Shown here: piece after piece, positions 5,526 through 5,546 of the stretch
Position numbering within the stretch: the stretch's first letter is position 1
How the letters are laid out: each line of letters begins with the position of its first letter
NCBI GenBank assembly: GCA_013153105.1
Contig: JAADFC010000037.1
Coordinates: forward strand, 1-5,546
DNA from: Thermoproteota archaeon
GTDB taxonomy: Archaea > Thermoproteota > Thermoprotei_A > Sulfolobales > Pyrodictiaceae
DNA length: 5,546 nt
Direction of reading: 5' to 3'
Position numbers and translations under genes: made by a program
The notes under the pieces: generated by a model
Told to the model about the DNA's origin: nothing
Database searches by the model: none
Seen by the model: only the letters and a program-made list of their open reading frames with translations

Positions 5526-5546
5526 GTGGCTGCCGGGGCTAGCCCG
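5526..5546 (+). CDS. Start of the next gene in the cmr operon (truncated by the window edge)
   Basis: GTG 5526 opens a frame reading MAAGASP to the end of the window, preceded by the strong site at 5512-5518. The alternative GTG at 5515 gives MRRGWLPGLA and overlaps the cmr4 stop by 4 bp. Seven to ten residues cannot identify the product. By operon position another cmr gene (cmr5, cmr6, cmr3 or cas10) is the expectation. Confidence 0.4.

Overview
The window looks like accessory, defence-type DNA from a hyperthermophilic crenarchaeon. The signs are heavy AGG/AGA and ATA codon use, GTG/TTG starts, purine-rich Shine-Dalgarno (SD) sequences, an archaeal TATA-like element and a type III-B CRISPR gene. 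A Desulfurococcales or Pyrodictiaceae relative is my best guess, but codon style alone does not fix the genus.

Layout: (1) Positions 1-198 hold the last 65 codons of an unrecognised basic protein. (2) Positions 206-3238 hold a 1010-residue SNF2-type (superfamily 2) ATPase. It has all helicase motifs and a C-terminal DUF3883-like domain with a D...ExK arrangement, and its ribosome site overlaps the upstream stop codon, so the two genes form an operon. (3) Convergent to it, 3414-3202 on the minus strand, is a small ORF whose third-codon bases are almost only G and T. It is probably a real 70-residue gene and overlaps the helicase 3' end. (4) Positions 3415-3702 form an AT-richer, apparently non-coding divergent region with a TATA-like box and nested inverted repeats. 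(5) Positions 3703-4488 encode an unrecognised, cysteine-rich, all-helical protein with apparent helix-repeat structure. Its base composition differs from its neighbours. (6) After a 103-bp spacer, 4592-5518 encode Cmr4, the backbone and target-RNA-cleaving subunit of the type III-B effector. The HxG and GVVDLP active-site signatures are intact and there is an added four-cysteine cluster. (7) At the right edge a further gene begins, with a ribosome site overlapping the cmr4 stop; it is probably the next cmr gene.

Together this is a defence neighbourhood: a helicase of the kind found in DISARM-like and methylase-linked archaeal defence operons lies 1.35 kb from a Cmr operon. Between them are two unrecognised genes reading outward from a shared control region. 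The helical Cys-rich gene immediately upstream of cmr4, in the same direction, is the best candidate for something undescribed. It could be a type III accessory or highly diverged small-subunit protein, but adjacency is the only evidence for that link.

Strand composition is striking. The helicase 3' end uses almost only C and A at third positions (C30 A27 G8 T0 in the last 65 sense codons). The start of cmr4 and the whole small minus-strand ORF use almost only G and T. No CRISPR array, tRNA, rRNA, insertion sequence or convincing terminator was found.
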